Source: Bacillota bacterium (GTDB lineage Bacteria; Bacillota; Clostridia; Christensenellales; CAG-138). Taken from it: a stretch of DNA of 64,000 nucleotides. Below are positions 44,218 through 52,733 of the stretch, piece after piece (position 1 is the first letter of the stretch; the number at the start of each line of letters is the position of its first letter). The translations under genes were made by a program, and so were the position numbers. The stretch is taken from positions 95,073 through 159,072 of the forward strand of contig JAEYCM010000030.1 in NCBI GenBank assembly GCA_023455425.1, written 5' to 3'. Below the pieces are notes generated by a model. That model worked only from the letters and a program-made list of their open reading frames with translations, did not search any database and was not told the DNA's origin.

Positions 44218-44957
44218 TAGTTTCGCTGCGCCTCGCGCACCGCCTCAAGCGCGACGTCCGGCTTGTTGGTGATGATTGCTTCCACCCCGGCCTCGGCAAG
44301 CTTAAAAACAGCCGCGGGGTCGTCCACCGTCCAGGTATTGATGGCCACGCCGTTCTTTTTGCAGCCTTCGATCATGCCGGGCCCGTAAAGCGTTGCAAGA
44401 TAATGCGGGTGCAGCGCGTCCGCATGGAGGTAATTTGCGTATACCCATGGGTCCACCATCGCCTCGCTGTATAAAAGGCCGATTTTTGCATTCGGGTCCA
44501 GTTCCCGGACCTTGGGCAGCACATAATGGTTGAAGGAAGAATATAAAATACGCCCCTGCATACCCATTTCGCGTTCCAGGGCAATAAGCTTTTCCCAAAT
44601 GCCCCAATAGATGACGACGTCGCACTTGATCTCCACATTGATGCTTAACCCCGTTGGCTTTACAAGCTCATATACTTCGGGCAATGTGGGAATGCGCACA
44701 TCGGAAAAGCCCGGCTTGCCTGCGGAAAAATCAAGCGCCTTCAACGCCGCAATCGTCTGGTCCACCACGCGCCCGTGGCCGTTCGAGGTCCTGTCCACCG
44801 TTTCATCGTGTATGACCACAAGCGCGCCGTCCGCGCTTTCGTGCACATCCAGCTCTATTCCCTGCGCCCCCAGTTCGATCGCCTTACGAAATGCCGGGAG
44901 CGTATTTTCCGGCGCATACGCGCTGGCCCCGCGGTGCGCCCATACCTGTGTCGGCAT
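44217..44957 (-). CDS. Glycerophosphodiester phosphodiesterase
   Basis: 246 residues, TIM-barrel GDPD. Catalytic residues are visible: HRGASAYAPENTL (His, Arg), ELDVHESADG (Glu, Asp) and IHDETVDRTSNG (second His). It hydrolyses glycerophosphodiesters to sn-glycerol 3-phosphate plus an alcohol. No signal peptide, so cytoplasmic (UgpQ-like). GGGGG precedes the ATG. Confidence 0.92.
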   Translation of the reverse strand: MPTQVWAHRGASAYAPENTLPAFRKAIELGAQGIELDVHESADGALVVIHDETVDRTSNGHGRVVDQTIAALKALDFSAGKPGFSDVRIPTLPEVYELVKPTGLSINVEIKCDVVIYWGIWEKLIALEREMGMQGRILYSSFNHYVLPKVRELDPNAKIGLLYSEAMVDPWVYANYLHADALHPHYLATLYGPGMIEGCKKNGVAINTWTVDDPAAVFKLAEAGVEAIITNKPDVALEAVREAQRN

Positions 44958-45054
44958 AAAAAACCCCCTTTTACTTTACATGCTACCAATAGTATGCATG
45001 CAGGCAAAAGGGGAAGCAATACACGGAATAAAAAAATGGGTTAAAAATCCAATA

Positions 45055-47568
45055 TCAGTAGCTTACCACATTGATCTGACCGCTCTCAACCAGAGAGATG
45101 AAAAGCTGCCCAAGCTCCGGGTCGAACTGCTTGCCAAGGTTGACGCGGATTTCCTTGAGCGCCGCTTCCACCGGCATGGTCTCCTTATAGGAACGGCGGG
45201 AGATCATGGCGTCAAACGAATCGACGATATTCAGGCAGCGCCCGCCGATGGGGATGCTTTCCCCCGATATGCCGCGCGGGTAGCCCCTGCCGTCAAAGCG
45301 CTCATGGTGGGCAAGCACCACGGGAATAACATAGTCAAGCGAAGGCAGATGCCGGATCATTTCAATAGAACGCTCCACATGCCCGCGCATGATGCGGAAT
45401 TCTTCATCGGTCAGCTTGCCCTCCTTAGAAAGGATGCTGTCCGGGATGCCGATCTTGCCGATATCGTGCAGCAATCCCGCCTGCCGGATAATTTCCACAT
45501 GCTCCTCGCTTAACCCGGCCGCGGAAGCAAGCTGCGCCGCGTAGGAGGATACGCACTGCGAATGGCTGAACGTGTAATGGTCCTTCGCGTCGATCGCGGC
45601 GGTGAGCGCGTATATGGTGGAGGTATACTCCTGAACAATGGAGGCCTTGCTCCTTGCCGCCATCGGGTCGTCCACAGCGGTGTTGCGCGTGTAGGTCATG
45701 ATGCGGTTCTTGCCGTTTTTCTTGACGGAGTATACGGCCAAATTCGCATAGGAAAGCAGTTGATCGGCATTGGCCGCGGCTGTGGGATACGAGCAGATAC
45801 CGGCGGAGAATGTCAGAAACTTTTGCGTCGTGCCGCCCGATTGCGCCAAATAGCCCGCAAAGCTCTCCCGCACGCGCTGCGCCATTTCTTCCGCTGTGGA
45901 GGCGCCGGAGAACGGCAGGATAACGGCAAACTCTTTTCCGCCATAACGCGCGACGGTGCCGCGGTTGCCGACAATCCCCTGTATGATGTGCGCAAAGTGC
46001 TGCAGGATACGGTCTCCTTCGCCGCTGCCATAGAGCTCGTTGTAGAGCCGGAAATCATCCAGATTAAAGAGGATGACGGCAATGGAGTGCGAGCGAGCGC
46101 GCTGGAAATCCTCCTGCAACTGCTGGTTGAAATGCCTGCGGTTAAAGAGGCCGGTGAGCGAATCCCGCTGCGCTTCCCGCTCGATGGTCTCATACAGGTT
46201 GGCGTTTTTGATGGCGATGGAGACAATGGAAACGACCGACTCCATAAAGTTGATTTCGTCGTAGGTATAGGGCCGCCGGTTTACCTTTTCGGAGAGGAAC
46301 GTCATGCCCACCAGTATCCCGTCGCATTTGATGGGGAGGATAACCGCCACCCCGATGCTCTGCAAAAGCTGCTTTTCCGTCTCCCACATGGATTTGTAGT
46401 GGGTGGTCTGTATGAATTCATTGTATATTACCGCGCGGTCGTTCTGCTGCAGCCATTGTACAAGCGAGTTGTCCTCGCGCAGCATCAACCGCTTGTTGAG
46501 GCAGGAATAATCCGACGTGGTACGGTAGCATTGTTCTTCGGGCACATGCAGGCAAACCTGAATCTGCGCCGTGGCGCTGCTTTCGCGAAGAAAATCCACA
46601 TAGGTGACGACGATCTCGTTGAGTTTGAGCGTCTTGTTGATGGCAAGCGAGAACGTCTTCATTTTGTTTTCGCGCTCGATCTGATCCTTGACGAACAGCG
46701 ATTCATGCAGGGAGTTTAGAAGGCTGAATATGAGGATACCAAGCAGCGAGAACAGGATGGCGATAAACATGGAACGGTTGAACGCCGCCTCGACAAACGT
46801 GCCCGCAAGGTATTTGTCCACAATGGGGAAGCTCGTCACAAGAAGCACTGTCGTCAATACCGCGGAAATCAGGTACGTAGCGCCCTTGGAGGTCATTTGG
46901 CTCAGCGCATACACCCGCTTTTTATACAGCGCGTAATAAATGAAGAACGCATTGAACGTGCAGGCCAATGAATCCGTCGGCATGGAGCCCAATCCCGGCA
47001 CAAGATCCAGCAGCATAAGCGCGAACATTACAAGCACGCCAATAATGAGCGGCCTGAAATGGGACCTGTTGAGCGCGCCGCCCTTCATATTCTTGGAAAG
47101 AATACGGCCGATGGAGCCCAGCACCGATACGGCATACAGGAACAGCAGCCACATGGCGGGCTGGACGATGTATTCAAATTCCTTTTCGCCGGCAGAATTG
47201 ATGATGATCGGATGGGCAATGAACGCATCAAACTGGTTGAGCACGATCACGGCGACGGTTAAGGCGCCCCAAAGGTATTTGAGGAAGATCGCCCGCTCGT
47301 TGGTAAACGTACAGGCCAGCAGGAAGTAGAAATAGGGAACCAGGCAGATGCCCGAAAGCGATACTTCAAACCAGAACAGCATGCCCGGGTAAAGTTCCAG
47401 GCGCATGAACAGGGAGCCGCCCGTCCAGAGGATGAACGTAACAAGCAGCGCCATGAACGAATAGATCACGGGACTTTTCTTGGCCGTCCACATCGTGAGG
47501 AACAAGAACAGGTTGCACAACAGGCCGATAAACGGGATCAGGGTGAAGGAGACCTCATTCAGCGACAA
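45055..47568 (-). CDS. 7TM-GAF-degenerate GGDEF-HD-GYP c-di-GMP phosphodiesterase
   Basis: 837 residues: seven to eight N-terminal helices (about 10-290) like histidine-kinase N-terminal 7TM regions, a GAF-like domain (about 320-475), a GGDEF domain (about 480-630) and an HD-GYP domain (about 650-825). The GGDEF signature reads RYGGKEF, with Lys for the acidic third residue, so cyclase activity is unlikely. HD-GYP residues are intact (LLHDIGKIGIP and HHERFDGRGYPRG), predicting hydrolysis of c-di-GMP. Start is TTG 47568. Its SD site AGGAGGTGA lies inside the last codons of the GH3 gene, which it overlaps by 10 bp, so translation is coupled. Confidence 0.88.
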   Translation of the reverse strand: MSLNEVSFTLIPFIGLLCNLFLFLTMWTAKKSPVIYSFMALLVTFILWTGGSLFMRLELYPGMLFWFEVSLSGICLVPYFYFLLACTFTNERAIFLKYLWGALTVAVIVLNQFDAFIAHPIIINSAGEKEFEYIVQPAMWLLFLYAVSVLGSIGRILSKNMKGGALNRSHFRPLIIGVLVMFALMLLDLVPGLGSMPTDSLACTFNAFFIYYALYKKRVYALSQMTSKGATYLISAVLTTVLLVTSFPIVDKYLAGTFVEAAFNRSMFIAILFSLLGILIFSLLNSLHESLFVKDQIERENKMKTFSLAINKTLKLNEIVVTYVDFLRESSATAQIQVCLHVPEEQCYRTTSDYSCLNKRLMLREDNSLVQWLQQNDRAVIYNEFIQTTHYKSMWETEKQLLQSIGVAVILPIKCDGILVGMTFLSEKVNRRPYTYDEINFMESVVSIVSIAIKNANLYETIEREAQRDSLTGLFNRRHFNQQLQEDFQRARSHSIAVILFNLDDFRLYNELYGSGEGDRILQHFAHIIQGIVGNRGTVARYGGKEFAVILPFSGASTAEEMAQRVRESFAGYLAQSGGTTQKFLTFSAGICSYPTAAANADQLLSYANLAVYSVKKNGKNRIMTYTRNTAVDDPMAARSKASIVQEYTSTIYALTAAIDAKDHYTFSHSQCVSSYAAQLASAAGLSEEHVEIIRQAGLLHDIGKIGIPDSILSKEGKLTDEEFRIMRGHVERSIEMIRHLPSLDYVIPVVLAHHERFDGRGYPRGISGESIPIGGRCLNIVDSFDAMISRRSYKETMPVEAALKEIRVNLGKQFDPELGQLFISLVESGQINVVSY

Positions 47569-49190
47569 AACCCGTCACCTCCTCTGCCCATCTCCCCGTT
47601 CTGGAGATACATCAAATTGATGATATCCTGCTGGGGCGGGTTCATTTTGCGGATCGGCTTGCCGTATTTCTTTTGATATTCGTCCATGATACCGCGGGTC
47701 AGCAGCGTCACCTGCAGCGGTTCAACGCCCAAGAGCCGCTTGAGATCGTGATAATCATGGTCGTAGTGGCGGAAGTAAATGCTCATATGGTCGCGGATGA
47801 GCTGGCGCGTAAACTCCGCGCGGCCTTCCGCGGCCTCGTCGATTTCCACATACAAATGCATGAAGGACCGCTTCTGGTCGTCATACTGCTTCCTTGCGAC
47901 CCAGTCCGCAATCGGAAGACGGGAAACTTCGATGACCTTGTTGATCGCCCGCTCGGTAATACGCGTAAAGCCCGCGATGTCGATGACCTTGGGTACCCTG
48001 TCGATATATTCAAACTGCGGCAGATAAATGTTATCTTGCTCGTTCTTGAGGCGCAGGCAGCGGTACATGTCGCCCACGCGGTAGCGTACGAACGCGCCGC
48101 CCTTTAATACCGTAATCACGATTTCATAGTTTTCGTTGGCGACAAGCTCGTCCATCAGGAACGTGCGCGGCGTATAGGAGGGATCCTCCATGTTTTTGAG
48201 CATATCGCTTTCGGGAATGAATTCATAGAAGCACGCATCCGGGAAAAAGATGAGCCCGTTCTTACTCCAGGTCTCCGTTGCGATGCAGGTCGGTTCCGTG
48301 CCGCCCGCCATTTCAAGAGGCCTGCACCCCCACGCGCGCTCCAGGTCATCCTTAAACAGCGCCGTATCGGTGCCGACGCAGACAAACCCGTTAAGCCGGA
48401 ACAGATCGGCCGGCTTTACCGGCGTGCCATCCCGGAAGCTGCGGTATTTCGCGTTGAGAATCCGCCAGAGCATATGCGGCCGGTAGAATACGCGCTGCTG
48501 CTTTTCCCCCGTGGGCGTCTTATTGAGGCTGAAATTCTTCGTGATGGCGTATACGATGCTGCTCATGCCAAAGAACAGGTCGATGCCGCCCTGCAGGCTC
48601 TGCCGGAACCCGACACGGTTCTGCTCGTGGAAGGGCATTTTGAGCGCCTCTTTGAGCGGCGGCAGGAAATGCATATCAAGCTCGGATTTGATGAGAAGGG
48701 GTAAGAGCCCCGTGGGGTAAGGCAGGGGCGCCAGTCCGTAGAGCGCGCGCTGGGTCCCGCTTACATGGAACTTGCCGCGCCCCGAGGAGGTCGCGAGCAA
48801 CAGCGCGGCAAGAATGTTGTTTTTGTATACGGAGAGCATTTCCTCGCTGTAAGGCGCAACCTTAGACGGGTGGCTGCCGCTTTCCCATGTGGTCTCCAGC
48901 CAAACGACAGGCGGCGCAGGAAGCGCGGCCTCGTTTTTGGAAAGCAGGACATCCGCATAATCATCATACGTAGTGAGGGGAACAGTTTTTCGAAACTCTG
49001 TTACGGTTTGGGGAACTTTCCCGCCCATAATGCGCTGCCCAAGCTCGCTTTTTGCGTAGAGCATGAGCTGTTCCTGCAGGAGCCTGAGCTGGATCTGCAT
49101 ATATTCTTCCATGGAAATATCCAAGAACCCGCAGTATTTCTGCCAGATCTGCTCATGCGTAAGTTCTTTTAGCTCCTGCTTGAAGGACAT
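47559..49190 (-). CDS. GH3-superfamily acyl-adenylating / amidosynthetase-like protein
   Basis: 543 residues. It matches the GH3 (auxin-responsive promoter) family: an ATP loop TTWESGSHPSKVAPYS (about 107), EMAGGTEPTCIATETW (about 310) and the adenylate-contact FVRYRVGDMYR (about 385). In plants, GH3 enzymes adenylate a carboxylic acid hormone and join it to an amino acid; bacterial members are little studied. The acid and acceptor here are unknown. ATG 49190 has GGAAGGG upstream; an in-frame GTG at 49196 is possible. It is third of a four-gene operon and 26 bp downstream of the ICMT-like gene. Confidence 0.8.
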   Translation of the reverse strand: MSFKQELKELTHEQIWQKYCGFLDISMEEYMQIQLRLLQEQLMLYAKSELGQRIMGGKVPQTVTEFRKTVPLTTYDDYADVLLSKNEAALPAPPVVWLETTWESGSHPSKVAPYSEEMLSVYKNNILAALLLATSSGRGKFHVSGTQRALYGLAPLPYPTGLLPLLIKSELDMHFLPPLKEALKMPFHEQNRVGFRQSLQGGIDLFFGMSSIVYAITKNFSLNKTPTGEKQQRVFYRPHMLWRILNAKYRSFRDGTPVKPADLFRLNGFVCVGTDTALFKDDLERAWGCRPLEMAGGTEPTCIATETWSKNGLIFFPDACFYEFIPESDMLKNMEDPSYTPRTFLMDELVANENYEIVITVLKGGAFVRYRVGDMYRCLRLKNEQDNIYLPQFEYIDRVPKVIDIAGFTRITERAINKVIEVSRLPIADWVARKQYDDQKRSFMHLYVEIDEAAEGRAEFTRQLIRDHMSIYFRHYDHDYHDLKRLLGVEPLQVTLLTRGIMDEYQKKYGKPIRKMNPPQQDIINLMYLQNGEMGRGGDGFCR

Positions 49191-49216
49191 GCGCACCCTT
49201 CCCCCTTCCCTATGCC

Positions 49217-49765
49217 TTACGGCTTATTGAAAAACGCCCCGATGCTCCGCCTGTTGGGCAATAAAAACGGGACCTCCCGCTGATAGTCCGCGTATCCCGC
49301 GATATATTGCGGAAACAGATACCGGTCCTCGATAAAAATATAAAGAAAATTCAAAACAGGAAACAGGATGGCTCCTGCGAGCATCCCTGTTCCCCCGGAA
49401 AACAAATACAAAGACCAATACACCAGCAGAAAGCACCAGCCGCCCGGATGCCTGCACAGCGCGTAGGGGCCTGTTTTTACAACAGCCTGACCTTTTTCTT
49501 CCGCGTAGACCTGCTTTGCGGGCAGCGCCCCGAAGAGCACGTACAGATACACGGCAAACCAGGCTACGGCAAGAACGCCAAACAAATTGCGCCACGGTGC
49601 CCGTTCCACAGCCAGCGCGGGTGCAAGCAGCATGGCCGTAGAAACAAGGAGCATGCATCCGCCCGCAAGGAACCAGAAACCCGCATGGCGCGCTCCCTTT
49701 GCTTTTTTTACGTCAAAAAGCAGAAACAGGATAAAAGAAAGGGCGCCGGTAACCACATATATCAT
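49217..49765 (-). CDS. Isoprenylcysteine methyltransferase-like membrane protein
   Basis: 182 residues with five or six membrane helices. The C-terminal half carries the ICMT/PEMT SAM motif KTGPYALCRHPGGWCFL and later EDRYLFPQYIAGYADYQREVPFLLP (shortened). Such bacterial proteins methylate a carboxylate, amine or phospholipid; substrate unknown. Its ATG overlaps the DegV stop by 4 bp (ATGA), so it is translated with DegV. Confidence 0.8.
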   Translation of the reverse strand: MIYVVTGALSFILFLLFDVKKAKGARHAGFWFLAGGCMLLVSTAMLLAPALAVERAPWRNLFGVLAVAWFAVYLYVLFGALPAKQVYAEEKGQAVVKTGPYALCRHPGGWCFLLVYWSLYLFSGGTGMLAGAILFPVLNFLYIFIEDRYLFPQYIAGYADYQREVPFLLPNRRSIGAFFNKP

Positions 49766-50634
49766 GTTTCGGCTTCCGCAGGCCTGATAAACGCAATGCC
49801 CACTGCCGAGGGACCGCAGTGCAGCCCGATGGGCGGCCCGACAATACCGGTTTCAAGCGCCGCTTCCGGCGCAAACGTGCGGATCATTTCTTCCATCCGC
49901 TGCGCCCTGTGCAGATCGTCTCCGTGGAAAATGTAAGCGGTCTTCACCCGGTCCGCTTCCTTTTCATATTTGCGCACCAGGGCGCGCATCCCTTCCCTGG
50001 CGTTGCGCAGGAAAGTAAGCGGCCTCATCAGGCCGTCATGGAAGATAAATAATGGCCGAACGCCCAGCTTGTCCGTAAACAGGGGGCCTAGCGCGCTGAC
50101 TCTGCCGCCCTGCCAGGCGCATTTGAGGGATTCCAGCATAAAGTAAATGCAAACCTGCGAACGAAACGTGTCCAACCGCTCCATGATCTCGCGCGCCGTC
50201 AGGCCTTCATTTGCCAAACGATTGGCCTCCCGCACGATCATTCCCATGCCATGGGATACGGAGAGCGAGTCGTAGATATGGATGGGAATTGGAAACCCTT
50301 CCTCTTTTGCAAGACGGGCGGCCAGCACGGCCCCGTTGATGGAGCCCGACATTTTGGAAGTCAGCACGATGCAGATGATCTCATCATACTCCTGCGCCTT
50401 TTTGAATACGTCAATAAAGACGGCAGGGCCCGAATGCGCGCTGGTGGGCAGCTTGTCCGTTGTACGCAATATGCGGTAAAGTTCGGTGGAGTCGATATCC
50501 ACCAGGCTGTAATATTCTTTTTCCTTATGGGTCACAAGGTCCGGGATCAGAAAAATCCCTTCGCGTTCCGCTTCGTCCATCAAAATATCGCAGCCGGTCT
50601 GTGCGACAATACAGGTCCTTTTTCTGGGACTCAT
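49762..50634 (-). CDS. DegV family protein (FakB-like fatty-acid carrier)
   Basis: 290 residues, the normal DegV length. DegV/FakB proteins hold a fatty acid for phosphorylation by FakA. Visible blocks are IVAQTGCDILMDEAE at the N-terminus, PTSAHSGPAVFIDVF, VLTSKMSGSINGAV (ligand-site loop) and the C-terminal IVGPPIGLHCGPSAVGIAF. ATG 50634 has AGGAG upstream; the frame extends to 50679. First gene of the operon to the HD-GYP gene. No fakA is in the window. Confidence 0.87.
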   Translation of the reverse strand: MSPRKRTCIVAQTGCDILMDEAEREGIFLIPDLVTHKEKEYYSLVDIDSTELYRILRTTDKLPTSAHSGPAVFIDVFKKAQEYDEIICIVLTSKMSGSINGAVLAARLAKEEGFPIPIHIYDSLSVSHGMGMIVREANRLANEGLTAREIMERLDTFRSQVCIYFMLESLKCAWQGGRVSALGPLFTDKLGVRPLFIFHDGLMRPLTFLRNAREGMRALVRKYEKEADRVKTAYIFHGDDLHRAQRMEEMIRTFAPEAALETGIVGPPIGLHCGPSAVGIAFIRPAEAET

Positions 50635-50809
50635 GTGCAGACTCCTAACATGCGTTTTTGTGCGAGAAAGGGAAATCAATTTATTTTATAAAATTATACT
50701 ATAAAAATCAACTGGGTTACGGAAATTTTGACAAATATTCGGTGGCTATATTTGAAAAAACGCCCGTATTTGCGGTGCTTTTTGTCGGGACAAAACATTT
50801 TGCACATTT

Positions 50810-50837
50810 TTGACCTTGTTTTTTCATTCTGTATATA
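50810..50837 (+). promoter_or_regulatory. Sigma-A promoter of the candidate small RNA/leader
   Basis: TTGACC at 50810-50815, 16-nt spacer, TATATA at 50832-50837 in an AT-rich setting. Confidence 0.5.
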
Positions 50838-50843
50838 TAAAAC

Positions 50844-50993
50844 TGCACGCATTCCTCATGGAAACCGCTTGTAAGACAACATTTTCCCTGCCGTATTTTC
50901 AGAAGCCAAGGATTGCGGCTCAGCCCGCGGCGGCCATTCTATACATCGCCGCGAGGTTCAGAGCAGGCAGGAAACTTGCCTGAAAATTTTTGC
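50844..50993 (+). ncRNA. Candidate structured RNA, about 150 nt
   Basis: Bounded by the 50810 promoter and the terminator at 50966-50993. Inside are a CGCGGCG / CGCCGCG hairpin (about 50936-50963) and two segments (CCCTGCC and ATTTTCAG, about 50886-50902) complementary to the terminator's own GGCAGG and CTGAAAAT. They could hold the terminator open, as in an attenuator. I do not recognise a known family; 6S RNA was considered. Confidence 0.35.
50966..50993 (+). terminator. Terminator of the candidate small RNA
   Basis: CAGGCA / TGCCTG stem, GGAAACT loop, AAAATTTTT tail. Confidence 0.55.
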
Positions 50994-51034
50994 ATCATCA
51001 TAACGCAAGACATTTGTTCCCTGCGCACAAACTA

Positions 51035-51062
51035 TTGACTGGACCCGTTTTCTGTGTATAAT
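51035..51062 (+). promoter_or_regulatory. Sigma-A promoter of the LeuA/Re-citrate synthase-like gene
   Basis: TTGACT at 51035-51040, 16-nt spacer, TATAAT at 51057-51062; about 68 bp before the ATG. Confidence 0.72.
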
Positions 51063-51130
51063 AGATTTATTATATTTATCCATTGTATACACGCATGCAC
51101 GCATGCAATAAAATATGAAGGAGGACGGTT

Positions 51131-52516
51131 ATGAGCAAAATCGTATTCGACGACCACTCCAACCTGCTGCGCGAGGATTATTACAAATATCAGGTGCAAG
51201 ATGTTGCCACCCCCAGCCTGTTCCCCGAAATGTTCCATTTCGACCAGGTGCCCAAGGTTGCGTTCAATTACCGCACCGTACCCATGCGCATGCCCGAAGA
51301 GATCTGGATTACGGATACTACCTTCCGGGATGGCCAGCAATCCCGCGCGCCGTTCACTCCCGCGCAGATTTTGCGTATATTTGAGCTGCTGCATGATTTG
51401 GGCGGTCCGCGCGGCATCGTGCGGCAGAGCGAATTCTTTGTTTACAGCAAACAGGATAGGCAGGCGGTGGAGCTATGTCAGCAGCGCGGTTACCGGTTCC
51501 CCGAAATCACCACCTGGATTCGCGCCACCGAAAAGGACTTTGACCTGGTCAAAGAAATCGGCGTACAGGAAACGGGAATTTTGGTCAGCTGCTCGGATTA
51601 CCATATATTCAAAAAGATGAATATGACGCGCAAGCAGGCGATGGACCAGTATCTCAAAGTCGTCAAAATGGCGCTGGACCGCGGCATCCGCCCCCGCTGC
51701 CACTTTGAGGATATCACGCGCGCCGATTATTACGGCTTCGTAGTGCCCTTTGCCTATGCGTTGAGCCAACTGAGCGAAGAATCCGGCATCCCCATCAAAA
51801 TCCGCTGCTGCGATACGCTGGGTCTTGGCGTATCTTACCCCGGCGCATCGCTGCCCAGAAGCGTACCCGGTATCATCTACGGCCTCAGGCACTATGCCAA
51901 TATCCCCAGCACCCTTTTGGAATGGCACGGCCACAACGATTTTTACAAGGTCGTCACCAACGCGGCTTCCGCCTGGCTCTATGGTGCATCCGCCGTAAAC
52001 TGCTCTCTGCTTGGCATTGGCGAGCGGACCGGCAACTGCCCGCTTGAAGCCATGGTCATTGAATATTGCAGCCTCCGCGGCCATGAGGACGGCATGCGCC
52101 TTGACGTCATTACAGAGATCGCGGATTATTTTGAAAAGGAAATCGGTTATCAGATCCCGCCGCAGACCCCGTTTGTGGGCACGGATTTCTGCTCTACCCG
52201 CGCGGGCATTCATGCTGATGGCCTCTTAAAGGATGAGCAGATTTACAGCATATTCAACACCCAAGCCATACTCAACCGTCCCTCCACCGTGGTGGTGGAC
52301 GCGCACAGCGGCTTAGCCGGCATTGCGTATTGGATGAACGCAAACCTTCCCGCGCTCAAGGGTGCGGAACCCATTTCCAAGAAGCATCCCGCGGTGGAGC
52401 GCGTGAAGGAACGGCTGGATGTGCTCTATTCTCAGGGCCGCACCACCTCCATGAGCAATGCGGAGCTGTTGGCCATCTGCGCCGAACTTGCGCCGGAACT
52501 GGTTGCCGCAAAGTAA
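51131..52516 (+). CDS. 2-isopropylmalate synthase/homocitrate synthase family protein (possible Re-citrate synthase)
   Basis: 461 residues, HMGL-like TIM barrel. The metal and substrate motif WITDTTFRDGQQSRAPF (about 57-73) carries the family's D-x-T-x-R-D-G-x-Q, followed by GHNDFY with the second metal histidines and LLGIGERTGNCPLE. These enzymes condense acetyl-CoA with a 2-oxo acid. Homologues of this subgroup are annotated as isopropylmalate synthase and some as Re-citrate synthase; the C-terminal leucine-regulatory domain of LeuA is not evident. No leuBCD, aconitase or IDH gene lies nearby, so function is open. AAGGAGG precedes the ATG. Confidence 0.78.
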   Translation: MSKIVFDDHSNLLREDYYKYQVQDVATPSLFPEMFHFDQVPKVAFNYRTVPMRMPEEIWITDTTFRDGQQSRAPFTPAQILRIFELLHDLGGPRGIVRQSEFFVYSKQDRQAVELCQQRGYRFPEITTWIRATEKDFDLVKEIGVQETGILVSCSDYHIFKKMNMTRKQAMDQYLKVVKMALDRGIRPRCHFEDITRADYYGFVVPFAYALSQLSEESGIPIKIRCCDTLGLGVSYPGASLPRSVPGIIYGLRHYANIPSTLLEWHGHNDFYKVVTNAASAWLYGASAVNCSLLGIGERTGNCPLEAMVIEYCSLRGHEDGMRLDVITEIADYFEKEIGYQIPPQTPFVGTDFCSTRAGIHADGLLKDEQIYSIFNTQAILNRPSTVVVDAHSGLAGIAYWMNANLPALKGAEPISKKHPAVERVKERLDVLYSQGRTTSMSNAELLAICAELAPELVAAK

Positions 52517-52529
52517 TGCAATCTATCCC

Positions 52530-52564
52530 AACGCCCGTGCGAAAAGCGCGGGCGTTTTCTTTTT
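52530..52564 (+). terminator. Intrinsic terminator after the LeuA-like gene
   Basis: AACGCCCGTGC / GCGCGGGCGTT stem, GAAAA loop, TTCTTTTTC tail. Confidence 0.85.
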
Positions 52565-52733
52565 CAACCGAACATTTTTCTTTCCCCTTTTCGTAAATGA
52601 GACCAGGATGTGACCGAGATGGGATCGGTATGATAGTTTATATTGGTATAATTGGTATACCACAAATGGACATGCGTTTTTTTGTTTGCCTAAAACCCCG
52701 GCCGGCAGGCGTTGCTGCATCAAGGAGGGCGTC

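Larger units (their letters stand above)
50635..51130 (+). other. Long regulatory gap between degV and the LeuA-like gene
   Basis: About 495 bp. The left part serves degV. On the plus strand there is a promoter at 50810, a possible structured RNA ending in a terminator (50844-50993), and a second promoter at 51035. The parts are listed separately; I see no protein gene. Confidence 0.6.

Noticed and set aside
45562..46719. 385-codon plus-strand frame opposite the HD-GYP gene
   Set aside because: Antisense shadow with no domain, while the minus-strand protein has clear HD-GYP and GAF motifs.
50844..50993. T-box or known riboswitch before the LeuA-like gene
   Set aside because: No AGGGTGGNACCGCG T-box core or other known consensus; listed only as a candidate RNA.
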